Of a stretch of DNA of 64,000 nucleotides, positions 10,274 through 18,291 are shown one piece after another. Source of the DNA: Rhodococcus triatomae BKS 15-14 (GTDB lineage Bacteria > Actinomycetota > Actinomycetes > Mycobacteriales > Mycobacteriaceae); the NCBI GenBank assembly GCA_000341795.1, contig AODO01000073.1, positions 1-64,000 of the forward strand, given 5' to 3'. The translations under genes were made by a program, and so were the position numbers. How positions within the stretch are numbered: the first letter of the stretch is position 1; the number at the start of each line of letters is the position of its first letter. The notes under the pieces are model-generated. The model saw only the letters and a program-made list of their open reading frames with translations. It was not told where the DNA came from and made no database searches.

Positions 10274-10891
10274 TCAGGCGCTCGTCCCGGCCGCCCGCAT
10301 CCGGTCGACGGCGGGCGCGACCCAGGTCCGCAGGTAGTTCCGGAGTTCCGCTCCGGAACGCGGCGGCCTGCCCGGATCGATGACGAACGACTGCACGATT
10401 CGCAGCATGTGCTCGACGAGTTCGTCGAGGTTTCCGCCGGAGAGTCCTGCGGCCGCCCAGTCCACACCGAACCGCTCGAGGATTGCCCGGCCGAACGTCA
10501 CGGCCGTGTCCGAGGTGACGCCGGCGGAGAAGGCACTGGCCCGACCGGGCGCGAGCACCATGTTCAGGTACCTCTCCTCGGAGATCTGCTCGAGGGTGTA
10601 GGCGATGCCCTCGACGACGGCGTCGGCGGGATCGGTGAGCCCGTCGAGATGCGCGGCGAGCAGGTCGAGAAACGGTCCCACCTGCGCGACCGCGGTCGCG
10701 ACGAGCAGCGCCTCCACGGTGGGAAAGTAGCGGTAGACGGTCTGCCGGGTGACACCGAGTCCGCGGGCCACCTCGGTGATGCTGATGTCCGCTCCGGTCC
10801 GGTCCAGCGCCCGCCGTGCCTCGGCGAGGATGCGCGCGACGGCTTCACCGTCGTCTGCCGGCGTGGATCCGGACCACCCGTGTGTGCGCAT
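10274..10891 (-). CDS. TetR family transcriptional regulator
   Basis: The 205-residue protein has an N-terminal TetR helix-turn-helix (about 20-65, ITEVARGLGVTRQTVYRYF) and a divergent helical ligand-binding part. ATG at 10891 is preferred over GTG at 10921 because GGAGGA lies nine bases before it. It is divergent from the Rieske oxygenase gene, with a 6-bp inverted repeat between them (10995-11016) that is a plausible operator. It likely represses the oxygenase operon and itself; the inducer is unknown. It has no counterpart in the recalled mycobacterial gene order. Confidence 0.88.
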   Translation of the reverse strand: MRTHGWSGSTPADDGEAVARILAEARRALDRTGADISITEVARGLGVTRQTVYRYFPTVEALLVATAVAQVGPFLDLLAAHLDGLTDPADAVVEGIAYTLEQISEERYLNMVLAPGRASAFSAGVTSDTAVTFGRAILERFGVDWAAAGLSGGNLDELVEHMLRIVQSFVIDPGRPPRSGAELRNYLRTWVAPAVDRMRAAGTSA

Positions 10892-10994
10892 GCTCGCTGC
10901 TCCTCCGTTCTTGCTGCCCACCCCTGTGCGCCTGGCCGCGCCGCACTCGGACGTCGGGGGAACCCTACCCGTGCGTCTTCACGGAAACCCGACA

Positions 10995-11016
10995 ATACAA
11001 ATGGATCGAGTTGTAT
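10995..11016. promoter_or_regulatory. Candidate TetR operator between TetR and oxygenase genes
   Basis: ATACAA at 10995-11000 and TTGTAT at 11011-11016 form a perfect 6-bp inverted repeat with a 10-base spacer. It is AT-rich against a GC-rich background and sits 42 bp before the oxygenase start, where a promoter would be expected. Confidence 0.55.
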
Positions 11017-11057
11017 GGTCTGGGCATCCGACGAACACCAAGCGAAGGGCCTCGACG

Positions 11058-12230
11058 ATGTCGACCACGCACGACGCCTCCACGACCGGACTCCCCGACG
11101 AGCTCACCCGGCGTGCACTGCGGCACGTTCTCGACGGCACGACCGACATGGCGCCCTCGCCGTTGAAGGTGCCGCTGCACTACTACCGCGACCCGAAGAT
11201 CCACGAGGTCGAGGAGAAGCAGATCCTGAGGCGCACCCCGCTGGCGATCGTGCCGAGCGCGCAGATCCCGAAGCCCGACGACTACGTGGTCCGCAGTGTG
11301 CTCGGCGACTCGTTGCTCGTCACCCGGGACAGCGCGGGCACCGCGCACGTCCTGCTCAACTACTGCCGTCACCGCGGCGCCATGCCCGCGTGCGGGTCGG
11401 GCAGCGCCCGCCGATTCACCTGCCCGTACCACGCGTGGACGTACAAGAACACGGGCGAGCTGGCGGGCGTACCCGGCAAGGAGGGCTTCGACGGCATGAA
11501 CCGTGCCGAGTACGGGCTCGTGGAACTGCCCAGTGAGGAGAAGTACGGCTTCGTGTGGGCGGTGCTGACCGACGGCGAGACGATCGACGTCGACGCTCAC
11601 CTCGGCGACATGGGACCCGAACTCGCGCAATTCGACTACGCCTCGTACGGATACCACGACCAGCGCGAGTTCGTCTCCGAGGTGAGCTGGAAGGGAGCAC
11701 TCGAGGCGTTCGCCGAGAGCTACCACTTCCCGTTCGTCCACGGGGAGAGCGTCATCGGGCAGAACACCGTCGCCAACACCTCCATCCACGACACCTTCGG
11801 ACGCCATCACCGGATGGGCTTCCCGTTCAACTGGGTCACCGCCCTCGACGAGAATCCCGACGGCGACTGGGATCCCGTCGCCAACATGGGCGTCATCTAC
11901 TGGATCTACCCGAATCTCGTTCTCGCGAACAGTCCGGTGGGTGTCGAGGTGCTCGACATGCTGCCGGCGGGGTCGCCGACCTCGTGCACCCTGCGGCACA
12001 GCTGGATGGCGAAGTACCCGGCGACCACCGACGAACAGCGCGAGCTGTACGACACCGTGTTCGCACAGGTGCACGGCGCGGTACGGGACGAGGACTTCGC
12101 GATGCTTCCGCAGTGCGGCGAGGGCGTCCGACGCGGCCAGCACGACCACATGATCATCGGCCGCAACGAGATCGGCGTGCAGCACATGATCACGACCTTC
12201 GCCACCGAACTGGGCATCGCCCTCGCGTGA
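11058..12230 (+). CDS. Rieske non-haem iron oxygenase, large (alpha) subunit type
   Basis: The 390-residue protein carries a Rieske [2Fe-2S] site C103-x-H105 ... C122-x2-H125 (NYCRHRGAMP and FTCPYHAW). The mononuclear iron site includes H223 and H228 in ESYHFPFVHGE, with the third carboxylate expected further on. This is the layout of ring-hydroxylating dioxygenase alpha subunits and related mono-oxygenases or demethylases. No beta subunit, ferredoxin or reductase gene is adjacent, so electrons must come from elsewhere. The following nitroreductase-like gene starts 20 bp downstream, so the two probably form an operon under the divergent TetR. The substrate cannot be read from the sequence. 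Confidence 0.9.
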   Translation: MSTTHDASTTGLPDELTRRALRHVLDGTTDMAPSPLKVPLHYYRDPKIHEVEEKQILRRTPLAIVPSAQIPKPDDYVVRSVLGDSLLVTRDSAGTAHVLLNYCRHRGAMPACGSGSARRFTCPYHAWTYKNTGELAGVPGKEGFDGMNRAEYGLVELPSEEKYGFVWAVLTDGETIDVDAHLGDMGPELAQFDYASYGYHDQREFVSEVSWKGALEAFAESYHFPFVHGESVIGQNTVANTSIHDTFGRHHRMGFPFNWVTALDENPDGDWDPVANMGVIYWIYPNLVLANSPVGVEVLDMLPAGSPTSCTLRHSWMAKYPATTDEQRELYDTVFAQVHGAVRDEDFAMLPQCGEGVRRGQHDHMIIGRNEIGVQHMITTFATELGIALA

Positions 12231-12250
12231 CACCACACCAGGAGACTCCC

Positions 12251-12766
12251 GTGACCAACCGGACGCCGCCGCGGCCCCGTCAACTCGATTCCCCGGTCCT
12301 GCCGACGATCTTCAAACACGTCGGGAGGTGCCAGGTCTGGCTCTACCGCCGCACCGGAGGACGGGTCGGGGGAAAGTGGCGCATCGGGGCCGGGTTCCGC
12401 AAACCCGTGCCGACGCTGCTCCTCGAGCACCGGGGCCGCAGGTCGGCCACCCTGTACACGACCCCGCTGCTGTACATCGAGGACGGGGACGACGTGATCG
12501 TGGTCGCCTCGCAGGGCGGCCTGCCGAAGCATCCGCAGTGGTATCGCAACCTGTGCGCCGACCCGGACACCCGGATCCAGATCGGCAGTCGTATCCGCGA
12601 GGTCACCGCGGAGACCGCCGACCCCGCCCGGCGCGCCCGACTGTGGCCGCTGCTCGTCGACGCCTACGCGGACTTCGACACCTACCAGGCGTGGACGGAG
12701 CGGGAGATCCCCGTGGTCGTCCTACGGCCGCGCTCCCCCGAACGGCCGGGCGGCGCCGCTGCCTAG
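12251..12766 (+). CDS. Deazaflavin (F420)-dependent nitroreductase family protein
   Basis: The 171-residue protein matches the Ddn-type family: an N-terminal amphipathic/basic part (WLYRRTGGRVGGK), then TLLLEHRGRRSATLYTTPLL, GLPKHPQWYRNL and the closing EREIPVVVLRP. These split-barrel enzymes bind F420H2 at the inner membrane face and reduce quinones or nitro compounds. GTG at 12251 has AGGAG seven bases upstream. It follows the Rieske oxygenase by 20 bp, suggesting joint expression, perhaps as a reductive partner in one degradation route (inference). Confidence 0.88.
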   Translation: MTNRTPPRPRQLDSPVLPTIFKHVGRCQVWLYRRTGGRVGGKWRIGAGFRKPVPTLLLEHRGRRSATLYTTPLLYIEDGDDVIVVASQGGLPKHPQWYRNLCADPDTRIQIGSRIREVTAETADPARRARLWPLLVDAYADFDTYQAWTEREIPVVVLRPRSPERPGGAAA

Positions 12767-12777
12767 ACTGGGCGATC

Positions 12778-13716
12778 GTGCGGATTGCGACGTTCAACAT
12801 CAACGGAATTCGGGCCGCGCAGCGCCGCGGTTTCGAGGAGTGGCTGCGCGACAGGGAACCCGACGTGGTCGCCTTGCAGGAGGTACGAGCCCGGGCCTCG
12901 GCGATCCCGCCCGGGGTGTTCGGTCCCTACCATCTCGCCTACGACGAAGGCGTCCTCGCAGGCCGCAACGGCGTCGCGGTGCTGACGCGGCACGCCCCCG
13001 CCGCGGTGCGGACGTGGAACGGGACTGCCCTGCTGCGCGACCCCGGCGAGGTTCACGTCGACACGACCGGGCTCGACTCGGTACCACTGGCGCGTGGCCT
13101 CCGCGAATTCGCCACGCAGGGCCGGTACATCGAGGTCGACCTCGCCGACGCGCCGATCACCGTCGCGTCGCTGTACCTGCCGAAAGGTGGCCTCCCCGAA
13201 CATCTCCAGAAACCGGGGCGAATGCGGGAGGCGCCGGACGGCGGTGCCCGCTACGAACGCAAGATGCGGTTCCTCGACGCGTTCGCACGACAACTGACCC
13301 GGTCACGCCAGAACGCCAGGGCACGCGGCCGCGAGTTCCTGCTGATGGGTGATCTCAACATCGCACACACCCGCCACGACGTGCGGAACTGGCGGCGCAG
13401 CAACCAGGTCGAGGGCTACCTCCCCGAGGAACGCGAGTGGTTCGGTTCGATCCTCTCCCCTCGCACCCTCGTCGACGTGGTTCGCAGTCGTCACCCCGAC
13501 ACCGACGGACCGTATTCGTGGTGGTCGTGGCTGGGACAGTCGTTCGCCAACGACACCGGATGGCGCATCGACTACCACCTCGCCACTCCCACGCTGGCCA
13601 GGTCGGCCACCGCGGCGGGCACTGACCGGGAACCGTCCGCGGACCGCCGGATCAGCGATCACGCCGCGGTCGTCGTGGACTACGACCACGATTCGCTCGG
13701 TCCCACCCCCGGCTGA
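12778..13716 (+). CDS. Exodeoxyribonuclease III (ExoA/XthA family AP endonuclease)
   Basis: The 312-residue EEP-fold nuclease has metal/catalytic motifs in order: TFNINGIRAA at the start, the metal Glu in VVALQEVRA, LYLPKG, MGDLNIAHT and the terminal SDHAAVVVDY. It cuts DNA at abasic sites and trims 3' ends in base-excision repair. GTG at 12778 begins exactly at the conserved first beta strand. It starts 11 bp after the nitroreductase gene, so it may be co-transcribed. Its stop codon lies inside the left arm of a 21-bp hairpin. Confidence 0.92.
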   Translation: MRIATFNINGIRAAQRRGFEEWLRDREPDVVALQEVRARASAIPPGVFGPYHLAYDEGVLAGRNGVAVLTRHAPAAVRTWNGTALLRDPGEVHVDTTGLDSVPLARGLREFATQGRYIEVDLADAPITVASLYLPKGGLPEHLQKPGRMREAPDGGARYERKMRFLDAFARQLTRSRQNARARGREFLLMGDLNIAHTRHDVRNWRRSNQVEGYLPEEREWFGSILSPRTLVDVVRSRHPDTDGPYSWWSWLGQSFANDTGWRIDYHLATPTLARSATAAGTDREPSADRRISDHAAVVVDYDHDSLGPTPG

Positions 13717-13759
13717 AGGTCACCTTCATGCGCGTGATGCGCATGAAGGTGACCTTCAG
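13713..13759. terminator. Bidirectional hairpin overlapping the exonuclease III stop codon; repeat-family member
   Basis: A perfect 21-bp inverted repeat (13713-13733 with 13739-13759) has a 5-base loop. Each arm contains the self-complementary GAAGGTCACCTTC. It stands between two convergent genes (exonuclease III and whiB7) and probably terminates both. The arms resemble the TGAAGGTGGCCTTCA elements at 16878-17006, so it also belongs to a local palindromic repeat family. Confidence 0.75.
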
Positions 13760-13809
13760 CCGGACAACGGTGCGGCGTCGACGGTGCGACACGGCGGTGC
13801 GGCGCCATG

Positions 13810-14103
13810 TCAGGCGCAGACCGCGACCTTGCGCGGCCGACCCCGGGGACGCTTGCGGGCGATCACGACGCCGTGATCGAGGATCTCCCCTCCCCACACG
13901 CCCCACGGCTCGGCGCGGTCGAGCGCCTCACTCAGGCAGAGGGCGCGCACCGGGCACGCCGCGCACAGGGACTTGGCGAGTTCCAGTTCGGCTGGGGTTT
14001 CGCCGAACCAGAGGTCGGGATTGTCGGCACGGCAAGGCAATTCGCGCTGCACCGGCCCGGGGGTGGTGGGTTCGGTGATGGTGCGGACTGTCGCGGTGGA
14101 CAC
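13810..14103 (-). CDS. whiB7: WhiB7, redox-sensing transcriptional activator of intrinsic antibiotic resistance
   Basis: The 97-residue Wbl protein has four [4Fe-4S] cysteines C24, C47, C50 and C56 (CxxCxxxxxC spacing), the G(V/I)WGG turn and a C-terminal AT-hook RGRPR. The AT-hook is specific to WhiB7 and recognises AT-rich DNA just upstream of -35 elements. WhiB7 binds the primary sigma factor and activates ribosome-protection, efflux and modification genes. GTG at 14103 has AAGGAG eight bases upstream. The 460-nt leader with a promoter, a possible small ORF and a terminator hairpin is annotated separately. The gene lies downstream of uvrD2, as in mycobacteria. Confidence 0.95.
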   Translation of the reverse strand: MSTATVRTITEPTTPGPVQRELPCRADNPDLWFGETPAELELAKSLCAACPVRALCLSEALDRAEPWGVWGGEILDHGVVIARKRPRGRPRKVAVCA

Positions 14104-14189
14104 GTCGTGCTCCTTACGGACTCGTCGAGGTTCGGATGGTGCGAACCGGTGACCTGTCCTGGAACGACGTTTCCGATGGAAACGGTCCT

Positions 14190-14230
14190 GGAAACAAGAA
14201 TGGCCACGGTCCGCTGGGGCGTCCGTGGCC
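14190..14230 (-). terminator. Transcription attenuator in the whiB7 leader
   Basis: The 8-bp stem GGCCACGG/CCGTGGCC (14202-14209 with 14223-14230) is followed on the transcribed strand by ATTCTTGTTTCC, a T-rich release tract. It lies 86 bp before the whiB7 start, so it would stop most leader transcripts unless an alternative fold forms. whiB7 leaders of related bacteria are known to be attenuated in this way and relieved by ribosome-targeting antibiotics. A smaller hairpin (14169-14183) follows. Confidence 0.7.
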
Positions 14231-14242
14231 TGGTGGAGAGTG

Positions 14243-14284
14243 CTACCGAGTGTGGTCTCGGCTTCCGATCCGGGGCACGGACAT
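14243..14284 (-). CDS. Candidate whiB7 leader peptide (upstream ORF), 13 aa
   Basis: ATG at 14284 opens a 13-codon frame, MSVPRIGSRDHTR, whose stop is 12 bases before the attenuator stem. That is the position expected for a ribosome-stalling sensor. The ribosome site is weak (AAGG about 13 bases upstream), and longer in-frame readings exist on the same strand. The call rests on position and on the known uORF-dependent control of whiB7 in mycobacteria, not on peptide similarity. Confidence 0.35.
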   Translation of the reverse strand: MSVPRIGSRDHTR

Positions 14285-14568
14285 GAGGGCTGCTGCCTTG
14301 GGGCGACGGCGGACGACGCGCGTCAGCGCTTCCCCCGCCCACAAGGCTGCGGGCAGGTGAGCGGCGGCATCGATCCGAGCGGGCGCATAGCCCGACATGC
14401 CTACTGCGCCCTGCGCGCTGCTGATCCGATCGATCATCGGTCCGATCACCTCCTGTCCCATCCTGACGGCTCCGCCCTGCGGCACCTGTCGTCCATCTTC
14501 CCGCGCCACGCAACTGCGTCGGCCCGGCCGGTCGTGACGGTGAGCCCTCGCCCACAACGTCGGGAACC

Positions 14569-14610
14569 AGGGTAGGCGCTGCCGCCCGAACCGCACAACC
14601 TATTTTCTAC
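14569..14610 (-). promoter_or_regulatory. whiB7 promoter with WhiB7 AT-hook target
   Basis: On the minus strand the AT-rich GTAGAAAATAGG (14610-14599) directly precedes TTGTGC (-35, 14598-14593). An 18-bp spacer and TACCCT (-10, 14574-14569) follow. An A/T tract just upstream of a -35 is the known signature of WhiB7-activated promoters, so autoregulation is expected. Transcription would begin near 14562, giving a leader of about 460 nt. The rest of 14104-14616 holds only the leader elements listed here. Confidence 0.7.
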
Positions 14611-14616
14611 CTGCGG

Positions 14617-16782
14617 TTATGCCTCGTCGACGAGACTCAACTGGGCGACGGCCACCGGATCCTCGCCCCGGACCACCGCCAGCACGTCGGGACCGAACCG
14701 TTCGAGCTTCTTCGCGCCGATACCGGGAATCGCCACCAGGGCCCGGTCGTCGCCGGGCTGCTGCTCGGCGATCGCGATCAACGTCGTGTCGGTGAACACC
14801 ACGAACGCGGGCACCTTCATCGCCGTCGACTTCTCCTTGCGCCACGCCTTGAGCGCGTCGAAGAGCGCGGCATCGAGGTTCGACGGGCAGCCCGTGCAGC
14901 GGCCGAGCATCGTCGCCGACGCATCCAGCAGCGGCTTGCCGCACACGCGACAGCGTGGACGCTTCTTCGACGGCCCGGCGGACTCGGCGATCCGCGATGC
15001 CGGCGAGTCGTCGGGCACCAGCCCGAGAAGGAATCGAGACCTGCGACGGGACCTGCGCCCCCCGGCGTTGCGGGCCAATGCCCAGGACAGCTGCAGATGC
15101 TCGCGGGCGCGCGTCACCCCGACGTACAGCAGTCGTCGCTCCTCCTCGACCGCGGCCTGGTCCGGCGGAGTCGACTTGTCCCCCAACGCGTGCTGAATCG
15201 GCAGCGTGCCGTCGGTGAGCCCGGCCAGGAAGACGGCGTCCCATTCGAGACCCTTCGCGGCGTGCAGCGACGCCAACGTCACGCCCTGCACCGTCGGAGG
15301 GTGCCGGGCTTCGGCGCGGGCGGCGAGGTCACGCAGCAGTGCCGCGAGATCGAGTTCGGGATCGTGGGTGAGCAGTTCCTCGGTCAGCTCGACCAGCGCG
15401 GTCAACGACGCCCATTTCTCGCGGGCCTGGGCGCCCGACGGCTCGGTGTCGGTCAGTCCCATCGGCACCAACACCGCGCGGACGAGGGTCACCAGGGCCT
15501 CACCGCGGTCGGCACCGACGGGCAGGTCGTCGCGGGCGGCCGTCTGGCGGAGCGAGTTCACCGCCTGACGCACCTCCGGCCGGGTGAAGAAGCCCTCGCC
15601 GCCGCGCACCTGGAACGGTATACCGAGCTCGGTCAACGCCTGCTCGTGCGCCTCCGACTGGGCGTTGATGCGGTACAGCACCGCGATCTCCGCGGCCGGG
15701 GTCCCGGCGTCGACGAGCTTCTTGATCCGAGCCGCGATCGCGGCCGCCTCGGCCGGTTCGTCGTCGAACTCCGCGAACGCCGGCTCCGGGCCGGAGGGTC
15801 GCTGACCGATCAACTCCAGCCTGGTCCCCGCGATCCGACCGCGTGCTTCGCCGATCACCCGGTTCGCGAGAGCCACCACCTCGGGAGTCGAGCGGTAGTC
15901 CCGTTCGAGCCGAACCACCGTCGCGTCCGGAAACCGCCGGGAGAAGTCGAGCAGGTAGCGCGGCGTCGCGCCGGTGAACGAGTAGATCGTCTGGTTCGCG
16001 TCGCCGACGACGGTCAGGTCGTCTCGGTCCCCGAGCCACGCGTCGAGGACCCGCTGCTGCAACGGTGTGACGTCCTGGTACTCGTCGACCACGAAGCAGC
16101 GGTACCGCTCGCGGAACTCCTGCGCGACCGCCGGGTGGTCCTCGAGTGCCACCGCGGTGTGCAGCAGCAGGTCGTCGAAGTCGAGCATCATCGTCTCGCC
16201 GCGCATCTTGAGGGACTCGTACGCCGCGTACACGGCCGCGACCTTCGCGGGATCTGCGGGTGCGTCACGACGGACCCTGGCCACGGCGGCCGGGTAGTCC
16301 TCGGGTGCGATCAGCGACGCCTTCGACCACTCGATCTCGCCCGCGAGGTCGCGGACGCTGTCGGTGCTGGTGGACAACCCGACCCGGTTCGCGGCCTGCG
16401 CCACGACCGCGAACTTGCGGTCGATCAGCTCCCAGGAGGTGTCCCCGACGACCTGCGGCCAGAAGTACCGGAGCTGCCGGAGCGCGGCAGCGTGGAACGT
16501 GCGGGCCTGCACCTGGTTCGCACCCTCGCCGATGCCGAGCCCGCGCAGTCGAGACCGCATCTCCCCCGCGGCCCGGGCGGTGAACGTCACGGCGAGTACC
16601 TGCCCGGCGGCGACGTGGCCGTCGGCCACCAGACGAGCGATCCGATGCGTGATGGTGCGGGTCTTTCCGGTGCCCGCGCCCGCCAGCACGCACACCGGGC
16701 CACGAGGCGCGAGGACCGCCGCCGACTGCTGCGGATCGAGTCCTGATGAGTCCGGTGCGTCCGCTGCCATGCGGTCCATCAT
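14617..16782 (-). CDS. uvrD2: UvrD2-type superfamily 1 DNA helicase with HRDC domain
   Basis: The 721-residue protein has the SF1A core: Q motif LDPQQSAAV, Walker A GAGTGKT (about 35-41), [22 protein letters not shown] (Walker B) and [13 protein letters not shown] tetracysteine zinc module (CRVCG ... GRCTGC) follows, then a C-terminal HRDC domain (about 640-710). This combination defines UvrD2 rather than UvrD1/PcrA. It is a 3'-5' helicase needed for DNA replication and repair in mycobacteria. ATG codons at 16782, 16779 and 16770 are all possible starts; none has a clear ribosome site. The stop lies right before the whiB7 promoter. Confidence 0.92.
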   Translation of the reverse strand: MMDRMAADAPDSSGLDPQQSAAVLAPRGPVCVLAGAGTGKTRTITHRIARLVADGHVAAGQVLAVTFTARAAGEMRSRLRGLGIGEGANQVQARTFHAAALRQLRYFWPQVVGDTSWELIDRKFAVVAQAANRVGLSTSTDSVRDLAGEIEWSKASLIAPEDYPAAVARVRRDAPADPAKVAAVYAAYESLKMRGETMMLDFDDLLLHTAVALEDHPAVAQEFRERYRCFVVDEYQDVTPLQQRVLDAWLGDRDDLTVVGDANQTIYSFTGATPRYLLDFSRRFPDATVVRLERDYRSTPEVVALANRVIGEARGRIAGTRLELIGQRPSGPEPAFAEFDDEPAEAAAIAARIKKLVDAGTPAAEIAVLYRINAQSEAHEQALTELGIPFQVRGGEGFFTRPEVRQAVNSLRQTAARDDLPVGADRGEALVTLVRAVLVPMGLTDTEPSGAQAREKWASLTALVELTEELLTHDPELDLAALLRDLAARAEARHPPTVQGVTLASLHAAKGLEWDAVFLAGLTDGTLPIQHALGDKSTPPDQAAVEEERRLLYVGVTRAREHLQLSWALARNAGGRRSRRRSRFLLGLVPDDSPASRIAESAGPSKKRPRCRVCGKPLLDASATMLGRCTGCPSNLDAALFDALKAWRKEKSTAMKVPAFVVFTDTTLIAIAEQQPGDDRALVAIPGIGAKKLERFGPDVLAVVRGEDPVAVAQLSLVDEA

Positions 16783-16846
16783 GGCAGGGCCGGCCGACAC
16801 CCGATCACACCCGCGGCGCCCACCCCCGATTCCCCGGCGCCCACCT

Positions 16847-17006
16847 GGCCGAAGGCCCCCTTCGGCCTCCCCATCGAGATGAAGGCCACCTTCAGCCGTT
16901 GCCGCCGAGTAGCCGCTCACTACTGGCCGCCGCCAATGCGGGACCCGCGCCGCCCGGCTGAAGGTGGCCTTCGTTCGGCCCACTGAGATGAAGGCCACCT
17001 TCAGCC
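16847..17006. repeat. Cluster of palindromic repeats in the uvrD2-mycoredoxin divergent gap
   Basis: There are three elements. The first is a 9-bp hairpin GGCCGAAGG/CCTTCGGCC (16847-16867). The second is a single copy of ATGAAGGCCACCTTCAGCC (16879-16897). The third is a 17-bp inverted pair of the same sequence (16956-16972 with 16990-17006). The unit is close to the arms of the hairpin at 13713-13759. Because both flanking genes point away from the gap, these are not ordinary terminators; they look like a short dispersed palindromic repeat. Confidence 0.7.
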
Positions 17007-17055
17007 CGCTCAGGTGCGGGGAACAATCCGTGGCGACCGCGGTGTTGTGATTCTC

Positions 17056-17313
17056 GTGACTGCTACCGAACCCGCCACCGCACTGACCATGTACTCGACC
17101 ACCTGGTGCGGGTACTGCCGACGACTCAAGAAGCAACTCGACGAGAACGGCATCGGCTACGTCGAGATCGACATCGAGGACGATCCCGCCTCGGCCGAGT
17201 TCGTCGGAAGCGTCAACGGCGGCAACCACGTGGTCCCGACCGTCAGGTACGCGGACGGCAGCACTGCCACCAATCCGTCGCTGGCCGACGTGAAGAAGGC
17301 TCTCGGTCTCTGA
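17056..17313 (+). CDS. mrx1: Mycoredoxin 1 (glutaredoxin-like, mycothiol-dependent)
   Basis: The 85-residue glutaredoxin-fold protein has the active site CGYC ([12 protein letters not shown]), cis-Pro VPTV and the family string [16 protein letters not shown]. Mycoredoxin 1 removes mycothiol from protein cysteines in actinobacteria. GTG at 17056 matches the short N-terminus of the family; GTG at 17047 is three codons earlier. The repeat cluster occupies its upstream region. It converges with nudC, with four bases between stops. Confidence 0.92.
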   Translation: MTATEPATALTMYSTTWCGYCRRLKKQLDENGIGYVEIDIEDDPASAEFVGSVNGGNHVVPTVRYADGSTATNPSLADVKKALGL

Positions 17314-17317
17314 CCCG

Positions 17318-18217
17318 CTAGCCGGCCCACGCCTCGAGCATGCCGCGGGCGATCGACACGGAACCCGGGACGAGGAGGCGCGCGTCCGCAGGCGACGTCC
17401 AGTCGCCCAGTGCCAGCGCGGCGCGCACCTCCTCGCGCTCGAACCAGTGCGCCTCGGCGATCTCGCCGTCGTGGAACACCAGTGGAGCCTCGGGATCGGC
17501 GACCGCGGAGAATCCGATCATCACCGACCGCGGGAACGGCCACGGCTGACTTCCGAGGTAGCGGATGTCGGAGACGACCACTCCGACCTCCTCCTCGATC
17601 TCGCGCGCCACGCACGACTCCAAGGACTCGCCGGCTTCGACGAACCCGGCGAGAACCGAGAACCGACGTTCGGGCCAGGTGCCGTTGCGTGCGAGCAGCA
17701 CCCGGTCGGCGCCGTCGTGCACCAGACAGATGACGGCGGGGTCGGTGCGGGGAAACTCCTCGTGTCCGGTCGCGGTGCTGTGCCGTGACCACCCCGACAT
17801 CGTCGGCGTGGTCGGGGAACCGTCGAGCGCGCTGAAGCCGGCGGAGTCGTGCCACGCCAGCACCGCGACCGCGGTGGTCAGCAGGCCGGCGCTGGAATCG
17901 TCGAGGCGATGACCGATCATCCGCAGATCGGCGAGCTCGCCGATCATCGCGGGAACCCGCACCGCCCACAGGTGGGTGCCGTCGGGCTTGCGGCCCAGGA
18001 ACACCGCGCCCGCGACGGGCTCGGTTCCCAACGACGACGCAGGCTCCAGGACGAGGTCGGTACCGTCGACCCGCGCCTGACCGCGGTGATTCACCTTGAG
18101 CACCAGAGCGTCGACCCACCCCGACCGCAATGCGTCGGTGTCGGACCGCAACTCCTCCGCTCGGTCCAGTGCCGAACGGGACAGCAACGGAACCTCGGTC
18201 ATCACGAAATCAGTCAC
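17318..18217 (-). CDS. nudC: NAD(+)/NADH diphosphatase NudC, without the usual zinc cysteines
   Basis: The 299-residue protein has the full Nudix box [20 protein letters not shown] followed by VG. It also has the NudC signature SQPWPFPRS that selects NAD(H) and the FPRTDPAVI segment. The enzyme hydrolyses NAD(H) and can remove NAD caps from RNA 5' ends. The stretch that normally carries a four-cysteine zinc ribbon (just before FPRTDPAV) has no cysteine here ([13 protein letters not shown], then [12 protein letters not shown]). GTG at 18217 is chosen by fit to the family N-terminus ([14 protein letters not shown]); GTG at 18223 and ATG at 18202 are alternatives. Confidence 0.9.
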   Translation of the reverse strand: MTDFVMTEVPLLSRSALDRAEELRSDTDALRSGWVDALVLKVNHRGQARVDGTDLVLEPASSLGTEPVAGAVFLGRKPDGTHLWAVRVPAMIGELADLRMIGHRLDDSSAGLLTTAVAVLAWHDSAGFSALDGSPTTPTMSGWSRHSTATGHEEFPRTDPAVICLVHDGADRVLLARNGTWPERRFSVLAGFVEAGESLESCVAREIEEEVGVVVSDIRYLGSQPWPFPRSVMIGFSAVADPEAPLVFHDGEIAEAHWFEREEVRAALALGDWTSPADARLLVPGSVSIARGMLEAWAG

Positions 18218-18291
18218 GCGCACCACAGTAGGGCGTGCGACGGCGGCACCGGTCCACGGGCAGGAACGTGAGAACGGCGCCGCGGCCGGAG

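Noticed and set aside
16956-17006. Terminator call for the 17-bp hairpin upstream of mycoredoxin
   Set aside because: Both adjacent genes are transcribed away from it and no T tract follows; treated as a repeat.
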